Assembly: GCA_027604005.1 (NCBI GenBank)
Contig: JADGJT010000394.1
Location: 1 to 19,516, forward strand
DNA: 19,516 bases
Source: Dinochytrium kinnereticum
Lineage: Eukaryota > Chytridiomycota > Chytridiomycetes > Chytridiales > Chytridiaceae
Direction of reading: 5' to 3'
The position numbers and the translations under genes were made by a program. A model generated the notes under the pieces. That model had not been told where the DNA came from. It searched no databases and saw only the letters and a program-made list of their open reading frames with translations. Shown one piece after another: positions 1-10,202 of the stretch. Position 1 is the stretch's first letter, and the number at the start of each line of letters is the position of its first letter.

Positions 1-3000
1 CGTCCCACCCCCAGAAGCAGTTAAAGGCGGCGCCCCGACAGCACCACCACCCGTCGTCCCCGACAAATTCCCGCCCAAGCCCATCTGCTGAGCCGCCGAC
101 GAAGGCGGAGGCTGCTGCGGCGCGGTCACAGCCGTTGACGAGGGCTGTTGCGGTTGGGCAGGCGCAGGAGGCGTGGGCTGCTGCTGCTGAGGTGTTGGAG
201 GTTGCTGCTGTTGGGGAAGTTGCTGGGGTTGTGCAGTCTGCGGTGGCAGTGTGGGAGGGGGAGGAGCGGGTTGCGTGATCAAGGGAGACTGAGCTCCTTG
301 TTGTTGTTGCTGGGCCGACGATGTTGTCGCCAGAGGAGCAGGAGCAGGAGGAGGAGCGGGGCCCCTGCCACCGGTAGAACCATGCATCTGTCCATTCGCA
401 GCCATTCCCTGAGAAGAAGAAGAAGACGAGGGAGGTGGAGCCTGCTGCTGCTGAAGAGGCGGCGCCCTCATATCAACAGGGACGACCCTCCAAACGCAAA
501 CCATCTTATCACCCGACCCCGTCGCAAAGATCCCATTCCCAGGCGCAAGCGCAACACTGATCACAGAATTTTTGTGGCCCTGCAACATCATCACAACAGG
601 CATAAGGTGCTGATCAGGCGCGGACCCAGGCGGTGCAGCCCTGGCATCCCAGAACGTCACCGTCCGATCCTTCGACCCCGACACAACCCACTCAACCTCC
701 GCAAGAGCAGGGTCAACCCCCGCGGATCGATCAGAGGGAAGAATCCATCCACTCCTCGACCCAAACGTGGCCGCAGAGACTGACAACACAAAGTCCTTAT
801 GCCCAGAGAAGGTGTGACGACAGGCTCCCGTTGTGATGGTCCCGGCAACGGCCTCACGAGGAGCAGGGTGGTTCAAGATGGAGACGGTGGTTGGAGAGAG
901 GTCCCAAATCTTTAGAGTCTTGTCAAGAGATCCAGAGACGATTGATCGGCCATCAGGGAAGAAGGAGACCGAGTAGACGGAATTAGTGTGTCCAATGAAC
1001 CGCTCCAGCAGTTGACCCGTCCGAATGTCCCACAATCGAATCACATTGTCCAACGATCCCTACAAAAGAAGCGGCATCAGAAAAGCCAATCTGGACCCCT
1101 CGAGAACAAATAAAAGCAAGGATCCAGCCCCTCCTCCATAAAAGTCTCAGCGAAGCATCGACAAAACAAAACCAAAAAAAAAATTGAAGAAAGAAAAGAA
1201 AAAAAAGCCCCCTCACCGTAATAACACAAGGATCCACAGGACTAACCGCAACACTCGTAACCCCCGCCCCAGCATCCTGCTGCTGATGCATAGCCCCCAA
1301 CCCCCCAAACCCTCCATGAACCTTATCCTCCTCATTATCCAACACCATCAACTCCCTCCCAGTCTCAGCGTCCCAAATCCTAACGCTCCGATCCCCACTC
1401 CCACTCACAATAAACCTCCCATCCCGGCTCCAATCCAACGAATAAATATCCTGTCCATGCCCTCTCAACACAACCCGCGGTCGTGTCTGAACCATCGGCT
1501 TGCCATCCGACTTTGCCCCATTCGTCGCACCAGTCGAGGGGTTCGCGGCACCATTGCCTTGAGTCGGGGGCGGGGCGCCAAGGTGGTAGATACGAACAAC
1601 GCGGTCTTCCGCGCCAGTAGCGAGGCTCCAGCTGTCCGGAGAGAAACAGACGGAACGAACGTAAAGGTCTGCCCCACCCATATCCTCAGCCTTGGGACCA
1701 TCAGGGTGGTGGTAATCGTCCTGAGAGGTTTCAAGGAGGTGGAGGCACGCACCGGTCCAGACATCGAATACCTGAGCCTTCTTGTTGGATCCAGTTGCGA
1801 GATAACGCCCATCAGGAGAGAACCGGACGCAGCATACAACGCTATTCGAAAAAGAAAAAAAAAAAGGTTAACATCAAAACGGTAAATATAATCTATCTGT
1901 GGTAAATCAAGCCGAGAAAAACCAACCCCCACGCGAGAGAGAAAAAAAAACAAAAAAAAAAAACACAAAAAAAAACATCTCACCTCCTATGATCCAACGC
2001 ATGCACCTGATCCAATTTAAACCTAACCCCACCCATGGCAGCATAACTCCTCGGGTTACTAATCGCCGCCCAATCTTTCGTCTCCGTCCTCCACCCATGT
2101 CCATCCACCTCGGCAAGGTGATCACAGATCCCCGTAATCGGTTGCGGCTGCGGCTGTGGAGGCGGCATAGGCGGTTGCTGCTGCTGCTGCGGCGGCGGGG
2201 CCACCTGTCCCTGCGGGTGATGACCGTGCGGCGGCGGGGGGTGCCCTCCATGTTGAGGCGGTCCATGTCCATGAGGAGGTCCACCGGGAGGTCCCCCATG
2301 CATAGGAGGCGGTTGTCCCTGCTGCATCGGGGGTGGAGGAGGTCCGCCAACGTAATGAGGGGGGGGAGGTTGCCCATGGTAAGGTCCATGGGGAGGAGGA
2401 CCGCCCTGTTGCTGTTGCTGCTGGGCAGGAGGTGGGGTTGGGTGATGCATGGAGGAAGGGTGCGAAGGAGGCTGCTGCGGGTAAGGCTGCTGCTGCTGCT
2501 GCTGCTGCGGGGGGAGAGGCTGTCCGCCTGCAGCTCCAGGTTGAGGGTAGTGGGGCTGAGGGGGGGTGGCATTCGGTCCCTGACCCATGTGCTGCGGCAT
2601 GCGGTGTCGGCTATCCGGCGGCGACTGGTTCGCAGATCCACCTCCGGGTGCCGGTGAGTGCGTGTATTGCGACGAGGGGTGGGCATACTGCAGATTATCG
2701 TAAGACCGAGATGAAGAGAGAGGACGCAAAATAACAACAACAAAACAAAAAAAAACCGAAAAAAAACTCACCTGGCGGTAAGGATCATGATGCGGAGGCT
2801 CCGTCTTTGGTTGATGCGGTAGCTGCTGTGTGGCAAAGGCCCCTCCGGGAGTCAAAGGTTGCTCGCGATAAACTCCAGGCCCATAATTGGCGTTTGGATG
2901 TCCACCCATCTGAGGCTGTCCATCCCGAGGAATGGCTCCCTCCTCTCCGCGCATCCGTTTTGACGGGTGCTGTGGATCTCCCTGGTTCTGGTTATATCCG

Positions 3001-4309
3001 GGATGGTCTAGAGAAAAGGGTTAAAAAAAAAAAGCAGGGGGCCGCAATGACATGTTCGTCACGACTAGGAAAGATATTAAAAAAGTAAACCTCACCATTA
3101 GGAGGTCCACCGCTCATCAAGTTCCCAAAGGCACTACCCCCACCCGGGGTAGGTGAGGGCAAAACAGGAGGCGGGACCGAAGAATCCGGATGCCGCCCAC
3201 CCTGCTGCTGCTGTCCTGGAGGAGCTTGTTGTTGCTGTTGCTGCTGCTGTTGTTGCTGGCCATAATGAGCGGCCGCAGCTGCAGCGGCAGCATCACGAGC
3301 TTCAATCTCCTTCCGCAACCTGAGAATCTCGTCCTGATACTGCTGCTCATTACGCCGTTGCATCGTCTCAATCTCCATAACGCACTGCTGCATGGCCGCG
3401 AGCTCGCCGATCTGGAGGGACACTTGAAGGAGACGTGTATTTTATATGGGTATTTTTTTTTTTTTGAATTTTTTCGCCCGGAAAAAGAAAGAGAGAAATG
3501 AGCATGTAAAACAATGGCGGGGAGCTCCCACGGCGCCAACAGACGCGAAGATCCACATCACAGTGAGCGGACGCGCAGCGGAATGACACGGCGATACGCA
3601 ATGCATCGTCATATCCGCAACAGGACCAAGGAAAGAAATAAAAAATGATGAAGAAGGAAAAAAAAGAAAAAGAAAAAGGGTACCCACGTTTCTGTTCAAA
3701 CTCGTCTCGCTGCAGCTTGTACATTCCAAGATCATGGGTCACCGTCTCAACCTCCTGCCTGAGCGCATCCAGGATATCCGGTAGCCGCGTCATCACGGGA
3801 GGTGGGGCACCAGGCCCTGGTGGTCCAGGGGGAGGGCCCCCAACGGCTTGAGGCGCTGGTGGTGCATTGGATGATGGAATTGGGGTGGGCGGGGCGCCGC
3901 CCGATCCAGCAGCTCCTGGGGGAGGAGGTCCATGAGAGGGCGGCTGCTGCTGCTGCTGCTGGGGAGTTTGAGGCGGGATCATCTGCTGCGATGACGGCGG
4001 AGGAAGTCCGGAGGGTCCCCCTCCACCACCAGGAGGACCCTGCGGCGGCACCTGATATGGATGATGGGGCGGCACTCCAGATGGCATGTGCTGCTGCTGT
4101 GGGTGTTGATGATGAGCCGGGTGCTGCTGCGGATGCTGATGGTGCTGCGGGTGAGGATGTTGCTGCTGCTGCTGCTGCTGTTGATGCTGGGGATGATGGG
4201 GATGCGGATGTTGCTGCGCGGGCTGCTGCTGCGGGGGCCCCTGCGCGTGTTGGATGGGGTGCCCGGGGGGGGGCTGTGGGCCCGGCTGTCCGCGATGGTT
4301 TCCGTACAT
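1..4309 (-). CDS. TUP1: TUP1-type general transcriptional corepressor (3' end beyond window)
   Basis: Nuclear corepressor that acts with the TPR protein SSN6/CYC8 and is recruited to promoters by DNA-binding repressors. Inferred exons (minus strand): 4309-3688, 3422-3096, 3007-2772, 2687-1984, 1841-1217, 1059-1. All junctions are GT-AG and phase-consistent, giving 1,191 codons open to the left edge. Residues ~173-255 form the Tup_N coiled coil (MTRLPDILDALRQEV, YKLQRDEFEQK, then LQIGELAAMQQ). Residues ~256-620 are Q/P/G-rich linker ending in the DWAAISNPR...LDQVHALDHR block that precedes the propeller in Tup1 proteins. Seven WD repeats follow (~622-1031), starting SVVCCVRFSPDGRYLATGSN, with GSLDNVIRLWD and GSGDRSVRIWD blades. 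After the last blade (VCVWRV) a Q/P/A-rich tail of at least 160 residues runs off the window; yeast Tup1 ends near its propeller. The start is the ATG at 4309 just before the Q/H-rich N-terminus. Family assignment is very secure; the true 3' end is unseen. Confidence 0.94.
3226..3258 (-). repeat. CAA/CAG trinucleotide tract coding polyglutamine (Q11) in TUP1
   Basis: Eleven consecutive glutamine codons on the minus strand, mixed CAA and CAG, lying just after the Tup_N coiled coil in exon 2. The codon interruptions should slow slippage. It is one of several Q-tracts in the linker. Confidence 0.9.
4160..4183 (-). repeat. CAG-rich polyglutamine tract (Q8) in the TUP1 N-terminus
   Basis: Eight glutamine codons on the minus strand, six of them pure CAG, inside a His/Gln/Pro-rich stretch of exon 1 that precedes the Tup_N coiled coil. 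A similar CAG run sits at about 2487-2507 in exon 4. Confidence 0.85.
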
Positions 4310-4380
4310 TGCCTGTTCTCCTAAACCGTCCTTCGCGGCAGTGCTTCAACAAGTGCGGCAGCGTCAAGTCAAGGCAGCGA

Positions 4381-4408
4381 GCAAGCAGGCAAGCAAGCAA
4401 GCAAGCAG
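4381..4408. repeat. GCAA/GCAG tetranucleotide microsatellite, seven units
   Basis: Seven tandem 4-bp units (five GCAA, two GCAG) in the presumed TUP1 5' leader, 72-99 bp upstream of its start codon. It is short and partly interrupted, consistent with a simple-sequence repeat rather than a regulatory array. Confidence 0.85.
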
Positions 4409-4564
4409 AAGGCAGGTGCGGTTGAGAGGGGAGACGGACGAGAGCAGCAGCGTCGATGGAGACGAGGGTGAGGTGGCTGTTGCAGGCGTGAGAAAGTCAA
4501 TGATGGGGTGGTTGGTGGTGATGGTAGTAGTGATGGTTTGGTTGCTGGTTGCAGTTTGGATTGG

Positions 4565-4743
4565 ATTATTATTGATAATTATAATAAATAATTATTATTA
4601 TAAAAAAGAAAATTTCACAAATTATAATTATTATTATTAAATTATGTATTATTAAATTATTATTTTTATTAATATTCATAACAATAATAATAAATAATTA
4701 TTTTAATTAATAATTGAGAGAGTATTATTTAATTATTAGTTTT
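4565..4743. repeat. A/T-only island (TAA/ATT-rich low complexity)
   Basis: About 180 bp almost free of G and C, built of ATT, TAAT and AATTATT words, in a neighbourhood that is otherwise balanced or GC-rich. A second, shorter ATT-rich patch follows at about 4865-4935. It could be a nucleosome-free promoter element, an expanded AT microsatellite or an insertion from AT-rich DNA. Sequence alone does not decide. Confidence 0.8.
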
Positions 4744-4986
4744 CACAAACCAAACCTCAAATTTGTTTGCACATTTCAAGTTCATTTTTGAGGATAGCAG
4801 TGACTATAAAGTTTTAGGATATTCAGGACAGAAGGGGTCCTTCTCTCCTTTTGTCTTTCTTTCTTTCATTAATTATTATTATTTATTATATTATTCATTA
4901 TTTTATTCATTATTATTATTATTTGTTTTATCAATTTTCTTCCAGGAATAGATACCCCCCATCAGCGGTTTATACTGAACACCTAC

Positions 4987-5092
4987 TGCTTCCATTTCCA
5001 CCACCAACCCATCCATCCCCTGACTTCCCCTCACCCTTGCTCAACCAACCTTCCTCCCTCACTCTCCCTCTCCCTCCCGTCCTCCAAGCTAC
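4987..5092 (+). promoter_or_regulatory. CT-rich tract upstream of the hydrolase gene
   Basis: A ~105 bp stretch is dominated by C and T on the plus strand (CCATCC, CTTCCTCCCTCACTCTCCCT and similar). Pyrimidine-rich blocks upstream of start sites are common in fungal promoters. The role here is inferred from position and composition only. Confidence 0.45.
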
Positions 5093-5511
5093 AAGAAACA
5101 GCCAGGGCGGCATCTATCGCACGAGGTGAGCTGAATGGACAGAGGCTGGCCGGCTGTCGTCGTCGTTCGTGCGTCTCTTGCTCTTTTCCGCTTGCTGCTC
5201 CTCCGCCTGTTTGTCATTCTGTGCCTTCATAAAAACAAAAGTCTGCCCCCAACTCACACCGACCCAAACGCACAATCTGATGCTCACATTTTCGGTGGAG
5301 ATGGGATGTGCTGGCAGGCTGAAAGATAGCGGTGAGAGCGCTGGATGAATTCAGTGGATGGCTCTGTGTGGGGGGTGGGAATCGCATGGACATGTTTCAT
5401 ACCATCACCAAACTATGCCTCAATCATCTCACAAAGGTCTCCCTTCCCTTTAGAACTCACCTCAAGAGGGCCAGCAACTTACCCGATAGCCCGCCAGCAC
5501 CGTCATACACC

Positions 5512-7706
5512 ATGCCTCATGTCATGGTCGCCGCCGACCATGGCTCCGAGCCTGTCAGCCTCTACTACGAAGTGCATGGATCTGGACCCCAGAAGATCCT
5601 CTTTGTGGGAGGTGAGGCATTCCGCATCTCTCTGTGTCTCTGCTTTGATCCTCCATGCTTATTACCATACATTTCTAAATCACTGTCCTCGCCTGCATAT
5701 CTTTTCCAGGCTTTGGAAATGTTTGCCACCAATGGGACATGCAGGTGGACTTTTTCTCAAAGATTCCAGACTACTCGGTCTGCATCTTTGACAACAGGGG
5801 AGCCGGGCTCTCCAGCTCACCCAAGGGGCGATACAAGTATGTTCTTTTCTTCACTCTCTTTTTTTTGTTTTTGTTGATCATTCTTTGGATATTGGCGTTT
5901 GCTGATGCGTGAATGATGTTCCAGGACCAGCGAAATGGCTATGGATGCTCGAGACCTCATCAATCATCTTGGGTGGGAAAAATTCCACCTTGTCGGCTTG
6001 TCAATGGGTGAGTACTTGAAATGACCATCAAGACTTGATTCTCATCACTGTTTTGTTTCGCTATTTTTGGATTCATAGGAGGAATGATTGCCCAAGAACT
6101 CGCTCACCTTTGCCGCAAGCGTTTACTTAGTTTGACCCTCGAAAGCACCTATGCTTATTTCAACGGCCTTCCTGTGAGAACTATACTTACTATTTATTAT
6201 TTTTGCCTTTATTGGGGTACAAATTATGTTTAATGCGCCTTCATGTTAGATGGTGGGATACCAAGGAATGGTTGCCGGTGCGCCAAAGGGCGAAAAGACT
6301 GTCCACAGCTTTGCTTCACATGTCGTCAACAATCTGCTTTTCCCTGATGTAGGCATTTTCTAGTTTGTTTTGTTTTTCTTCTTGTTTTTGAAGACTGAAA
6401 TAATCTTTCTCCTTTGTTTCTTTCTTTTTTTTTTAAAAAAAAAGAAATGGCTGAATGATCCTGCACCAGCTGGCACTGGTTGCGAAACGAACCGTGAGCA
6501 CATGATCAAGGTGAGCTGAAGTTCCCCTCTCTTCCCTCCCTCATTTTCAACCCTTCTCTCTCAGCCATTGCAAATCCGAATCTAACATACATCCTCCTCG
6601 ACGTCAAACTAAATACACAGTGGATGGTAGAGCGCTTCACTGCCACGGGTCTCCAAGATCCACAAGGCCGCGCCAATCAACAGGTGGCCTGCATGACCCA
6701 CTGGATGACCACCGCCAGGTTGAAGGAGATCCGCGACGCCCGTTTCCCCGTCCTCGTCATGACCGGCACCGATGACAATGTCCTTATCCAACCATCCTCC
6801 TCTATTTACCTTGCAGCCGTGCTGGGTGGCCGTCTCGAGATTTTCGAGGGAGGCGGTCACGCGCTTCGCGTTCAGTTTCCCGAGAGACACAATCACCTTC
6901 TTTTGGGCCACCTGAAAGGAGCTTGGAGACTTTCTCAGGCCAGGCTTTCTGATGCTCTTGCTGCTGCTCTGGCGGCTGGTGCACATGTGTCAGGGGCTCC
7001 AAGACCGTCTGTCGTGTGGGGTGGGGAGACATCTCATCATCGTGGATGGGTTGAGGAAAAGGATCCGGCGTTTCCTGGTGTCTCTGTTGAGAGACATGTT
7101 GTTGAGGAGGTTGAGTTTGTGGAGAACCTGGTGTTGCCTAATGGGAGGAGACCTCCTCAACCTGTTGTTACTGCCTCCGTTGCGAATTCAACGTTTGTCT
7201 CGGCCTCATCGTCGCCTAGGGTTTCGGTCGCTCAGCCGAGGACCTGCGTGCCCACCTCTGTGGGACCTGCGGCTGTCCCATTGATGCCCTCAGATCATAC
7301 TGCCAAGACCACCATTGGGATTCTTTACTCTTGGTCTTCCGCTGTCATCCCCACGTTCCTCCGCCCCGCTCAGCAACCCCCTCCCGCGACCATCACTATC
7401 TCCCCACGACCTTCATCTCCCTCTCTTCTTCATGACTTTGACGAAGCTGACAGCGATGATGAGGTGGACGGGGACCTCGTTGACGCCTTTTCGACGCCCA
7501 ATGCGTCCATTTACCTGGCTGATCCGCCACCGAGACGGTCGCCTTCCAAGAAGATGATTGTTGCTGAGGGGGAAGGGGAGGAAGAGGGTGGGGAGGGAGA
7601 GGGAGGGGAGGATGGTGGACAGGGAGGGATTGTCAGATGGGTTGGGAGTTCGTTCAAGTTTGGGTTTGGGGACTTTGTTTCGATGATACCTGGGACACCT
7701 ACTTGA
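5512..7706 (+). CDS. alpha/beta hydrolase-fold protein with long acidic C-terminal tail
   Basis: Probable serine hydrolase of the alpha/beta fold; the substrate is unknown. Seven exons: 5512-5611, 5710-5836, 5925-6007, 6079-6173, 6250-6348, 6445-6510, 6621-7706. All are GT-AG and in phase, giving 551 residues. Visible landmarks: VGGFGNVCHQWD (oxyanion-hole region after strand 3), FDNRGAGLSS, the nucleophile elbow VGLSMGG with Ser102, MTGTDDNV with Asp242 as likely acid, and EGGGHAL with His270. The triad is complete, so the enzyme should be active. The fold ends near residue 300; the remaining ~250 residues are Pro/Ser-rich, then Glu/Gly-rich (nt 7567-7625), ending in a short hydrophobic segment. 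The start at 5512 has A at -3. An in-frame ATG at 5386 would add 42 basic residues. It is divergent from TUP1 and upstream of the WD40 gene. No closer family can be named by eye. Confidence 0.9.
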
Positions 7707-8053
7707 TGATTTTTTGTTGGGGGTTTTTGTTTTTCTTCTTCTTCTAAATGGTGTGTTTGTAAGCTGAGAGTCTCTTTTTCTTTCTGTGCGTGGCGAATAC
7801 CTTTATCCCCTCATACCTGTTGTTCCAATGGTTACCCGCCCTATCGGTGCTGATTTGATGTGCATGTTGTCTTAGTTTGTTTCCCTCTTTGCTGCTCTGT
7901 TGCTGTTGCCCGTGTTTTTTGTTTGTTTTTTGTTCAGCGCTGTATTTATTGGTATCTCATTATTGCCCTCTAAAAGGCGTTTATCACTGTGGGTGGTTGG
8001 TGTTGTGTTGAATTTCGTGTTATTATTATTGAAAGGTGCAGAGGTTTGTCAAT
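7707..8053 (+). other. Intergenic: hydrolase 3' UTR and WD40-gene promoter
   Basis: About 350 bp between two plus-strand genes, rich in T and TTG/TTTG words (for example at 7880-7935). No AATAAA is present, so the hydrolase polyadenylation signal is not identifiable. No credible TATA box or coding sequence is seen. Confidence 0.5.
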
Positions 8054-9967
8054 ATGGTTGTTGAACCACCACGCTCCTCCCACCAACAAACACCCACAAC
8101 CCGACAAAGGGACACCGCAGCACTCCCTTCCCGTCTCCTTCCTCCTCCACTCCCATCACCACCATCTTCTTCCGAGATGCGGCGACAGGCCGTCCTGGCT
8201 ATCATGTCGCCTGATGGGAATGGAGATGTGAGGGGTTGTGGTGTTGACGTGAGGCCCTGTTTTGATGGTGAGGGGGTGTTGGATGATGGTGTTTGGAAGG
8301 GTGGTTTTGGGGTGCGTGGTGGTGTGGATTGGAGGTCGGGGACATCTTTGACTCGTGGGGGTGGGGGGACTCGAATGGACTGTAGTGTGAGGGGAAACGG
8401 GGATTTTGGGATGATGCCGGGGGGAACTAAAAAAGACAGTGCGGGGAAACAAATAAGGGACTCATTGACGACGTCTGGGGGAGCTCAAACAGACTCTTAT
8501 ATGAGAAGAAACATGGATTCGTTGACGACGTCTCGGGAGACTCGAAAAGACTCCTTGGCGAAAAAAAGTAGGGGTGAGACTCGTCTCCGGAGTGGAGAGT
8601 TCATCAACACGATTCAAAGACCATCCTCATCAACGTCATCAAGACCAACTCCTCCCACCTTCTCCATCAAAGTCTCTGACCGCCCTCTGTACTGCCTCAC
8701 CACCATTCCCCTACCCCCCCGCTCAGATCTTCCCCAATCCATGATCATAACAGGTGGCGCGGATCACGGGTTAACAGCGATTCAACTTGACGGTACCAAC
8801 CCTTCGGTAGCCGTTCACTGTTTTGGCGGAGGAGGAGGAGGAGGACGCTCAACTCCTCGATGGCTGGGACATCGAGAATGGGTGACATGTCTTTCACCAC
8901 CCCTTCCCACCACCACCCCAGGAGAAATTCGAATAGCGTCGGGTGCGATGGATTCACGTGTCTGTCTTTGGACGTTGAAGCCAACACCTCACCGGCAGCC
9001 ACAGCCCGTTCACTTCCCCACCGTCATCGCGCGTCCCGATAACACGTGGAAGGTTTCATCCTGTCTAGATATGGACGGTCACGAAGGAAGTGTGACCTCC
9101 ATCCACGCTCTATCAACCTCCCAACCCCTCCTCCTCCTCACATCCTCCTACGACGGGAGTCTCAAAACATGGCGTCCACCCCACCCAATCTCCACACTTC
9201 CCCTCAGCCGAGTTCCCTTTGAAAACGGTTGGATCCCACGACGGTCTGACGAGTTTCGACGAACCGCTGTGATGGGGGTTGACGTCTGTGAGACAGGAAC
9301 GATGGCGTGGAGAAAGGATGGAAGGATCTGCATGGTTGATGTTGGGACTGCCCGAATTGTGGATGAGGTGCAGGCTCATCGTGGGGCTGTGACGGCTGCG
9401 AGGGTGATTGAAAGAAACCTGGTGGTTTCAGCGGGATTGTTGGATGGTTCCGTGAGATGTTTTGACCTCCGCGTGAAGCCTGCCATGGGGAGATGTGTGG
9501 GAAGGGTTGATGGGGTCCACGGTCGTGGAGGTGGGGTGACATTTTTTGAGAAATGCGGTGATGGGAGGTTTGAGACACTTGGAGGTTGGGGAGATGGAGC
9601 GTTGGTTGAGATTGAAGTTGGATGTAGGAAGGAGATGGTTCGAGTGTTGGACCGCGTTCAACTTCGTCAGTCGCCCGATGGGACCTCCTCACCTCCACCC
9701 AAATTGATTCCATACGCTCTAAAACCCCTTCAAGGTGGACGCACAGCCGTCGCATGGGGGGATGGGACGGTCACGATTGTAAGACGAGGTTCAGAAGGCC
9801 GAGGAAGGATGCTTCAGGGTGATTTTTCGGAAATGAGATGGGTTGAGGAGCTTGCGGCGACAGGGGTTTGCAACGCGTTGAGAGGTTTAGGGGTTTTAGA
9901 GATGATGGACGGGGAGGTGGTTGTTGGGGTTGGGGATGATGGGGTTGTAGTTGGGTGGGGTATTTGA
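8054..9967 (+). CDS. single-exon WD40-repeat beta-propeller protein, function unknown
   Basis: A continuous 637-codon reading frame from the first in-frame ATG (8054) to TGA; the frame is open a little further upstream, but only with a GTG. Residues 1-200 are low complexity and include four degenerate 19-20-residue repeats (97-173). From about 200 to the end there are seven or so WD-like blades. Clear examples are GHREWVTCL...IASGAMDSRVCLWTL, GHEGSVTSIH...LTSSYDGSLKTW and AHRGAVTAAR...VSAGLLDGSVRCFDLR, followed by weaker GDGALVEIEV, GDGTVTIV and GDDGVVVGWGI blades. WD propellers are usually protein-interaction scaffolds. I see no catalytic domain, F-box or membrane segment. It lacks introns while both flanking genes are intron-rich. 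I cannot assign it to a named WD40 family. A later start such as the ATG at 8177 is possible. Confidence 0.82.
   Translation: MVVEPPRSSHQQTPTTRQRDTAALPSRLLPPPLPSPPSSSEMRRQAVLAIMSPDGNGDVRGCGVDVRPCFDGEGVLDDGVWKGGFGVRGGVDWRSGTSLTRGGGGTRMDCSVRGNGDFGMMPGGTKKDSAGKQIRDSLTTSGGAQTDSYMRRNMDSLTTSRETRKDSLAKKSRGETRLRSGEFINTIQRPSSSTSSRPTPPTFSIKVSDRPLYCLTTIPLPPRSDLPQSMIITGGADHGLTAIQLDGTNPSVAVHCFGGGGGGGRSTPRWLGHREWVTCLSPPLPTTTPGEIRIASGAMDSRVCLWTLKPTPHRQPQPVHFPTVIARPDNTWKVSSCLDMDGHEGSVTSIHALSTSQPLLLLTSSYDGSLKTWRPPHPISTLPLSRVPFENGWIPRRSDEFRRTAVMGVDVCETGTMAWRKDGRICMVDVGTARIVDEVQAHRGAVTAARVIERNLVVSAGLLDGSVRCFDLRVKPAMGRCVGRVDGVHGRGGGVTFFEKCGDGRFETLGGWGDGALVEIEVGCRKEMVRVLDRVQLRQSPDGTSSPPPKLIPYALKPLQGGRTAVAWGDGTVTIVRRGSEGRGRMLQGDFSEMRWVEELAATGVCNALRGLGVLEMMDGEVVVGVGDDGVVVGWGI
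8342..8572 (+). repeat. Four tandem degenerate 19-20-residue repeats inside the WD40 gene
   Basis: Translated units begin at 8342, 8402, 8459 and 8516 (20, 19, 19 and 19 codons). The last two share DSLTTS at the start and a central (T/K)DS. The second has GGTKKDS and the first TSLTRGGGGTRMD. Spacing is 57 nt for the last three units. The segment is basic and Ser/Thr-rich, and lies before the propeller. Confidence 0.75.
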
Positions 9968-10196
9968 ATACAGTTTGGAATGGGTTTATGTTGCAAGACC
10001 CTGCTGGATCAATGCCTTCGCTAGCTTTGTGTTCGTGTCGAGAGAAAAAGGTGTTTCTGTAGGGCATTGCCCACCCCCCTCAGGAGCAGTTATCTCGGTC
10101 TCGAGGCGCCTAACAGGGTGTTTTAGTTGTAAGGCAAGTTTGTGGTGGGTGGAACCTGAATTTATTTGCTAATACTGCTTTTCGTATGTATATCAC

Positions 10197-10202
10197 AATA
10201 AA
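10197..10202 (+). terminator. Candidate poly(A) signal AATAAA for the WD40 gene
   Basis: A perfect AATAAA lies 230 nt downstream of the plus-strand TGA, in an A/T-rich context. The assignment is by position only. Confidence 0.5.

Larger units (their letters stand above)
4310..5511. promoter_or_regulatory. Divergent intergenic region between TUP1 and the alpha/beta hydrolase gene
   Basis: About 1.2 kb separates the two divergently transcribed start codons, so it must hold both promoters. From left to right it contains the TUP1 leader with a GCAA tetranucleotide repeat, a nearly pure A/T island, a second ATT-rich stretch at about 4865-4935, a strongly pyrimidine-rich tract and a leader with several upstream ATGs (for example 5345, 5386, 5392). 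No conserved coding sequence is visible. I found no TATA box that I would trust for either gene. Confidence 0.6.

Noticed and set aside
148..783. Plus-strand Arg/Leu-rich open frame, and similar frames at 1184-1885, 1899-2657 and 3802-4425
   Set aside because: These are antisense shadows of the TUP1 exons. Their composition (poly-Arg, poly-Leu, poly-Ala) mirrors the CAG/CCN-rich codons of the real gene, and they show no domain.
4565..4743. Nuclear insert of mitochondrial DNA
   Set aside because: The A/T bias is suggestive, but no mitochondrial gene, tRNA or coding sequence is recognisable and simple-sequence words dominate.
8036..8053. Extension of the WD40 frame to a GTG at 8036
   Set aside because: A nuclear eukaryotic gene should start at ATG; the first in-frame ATG is 8054.
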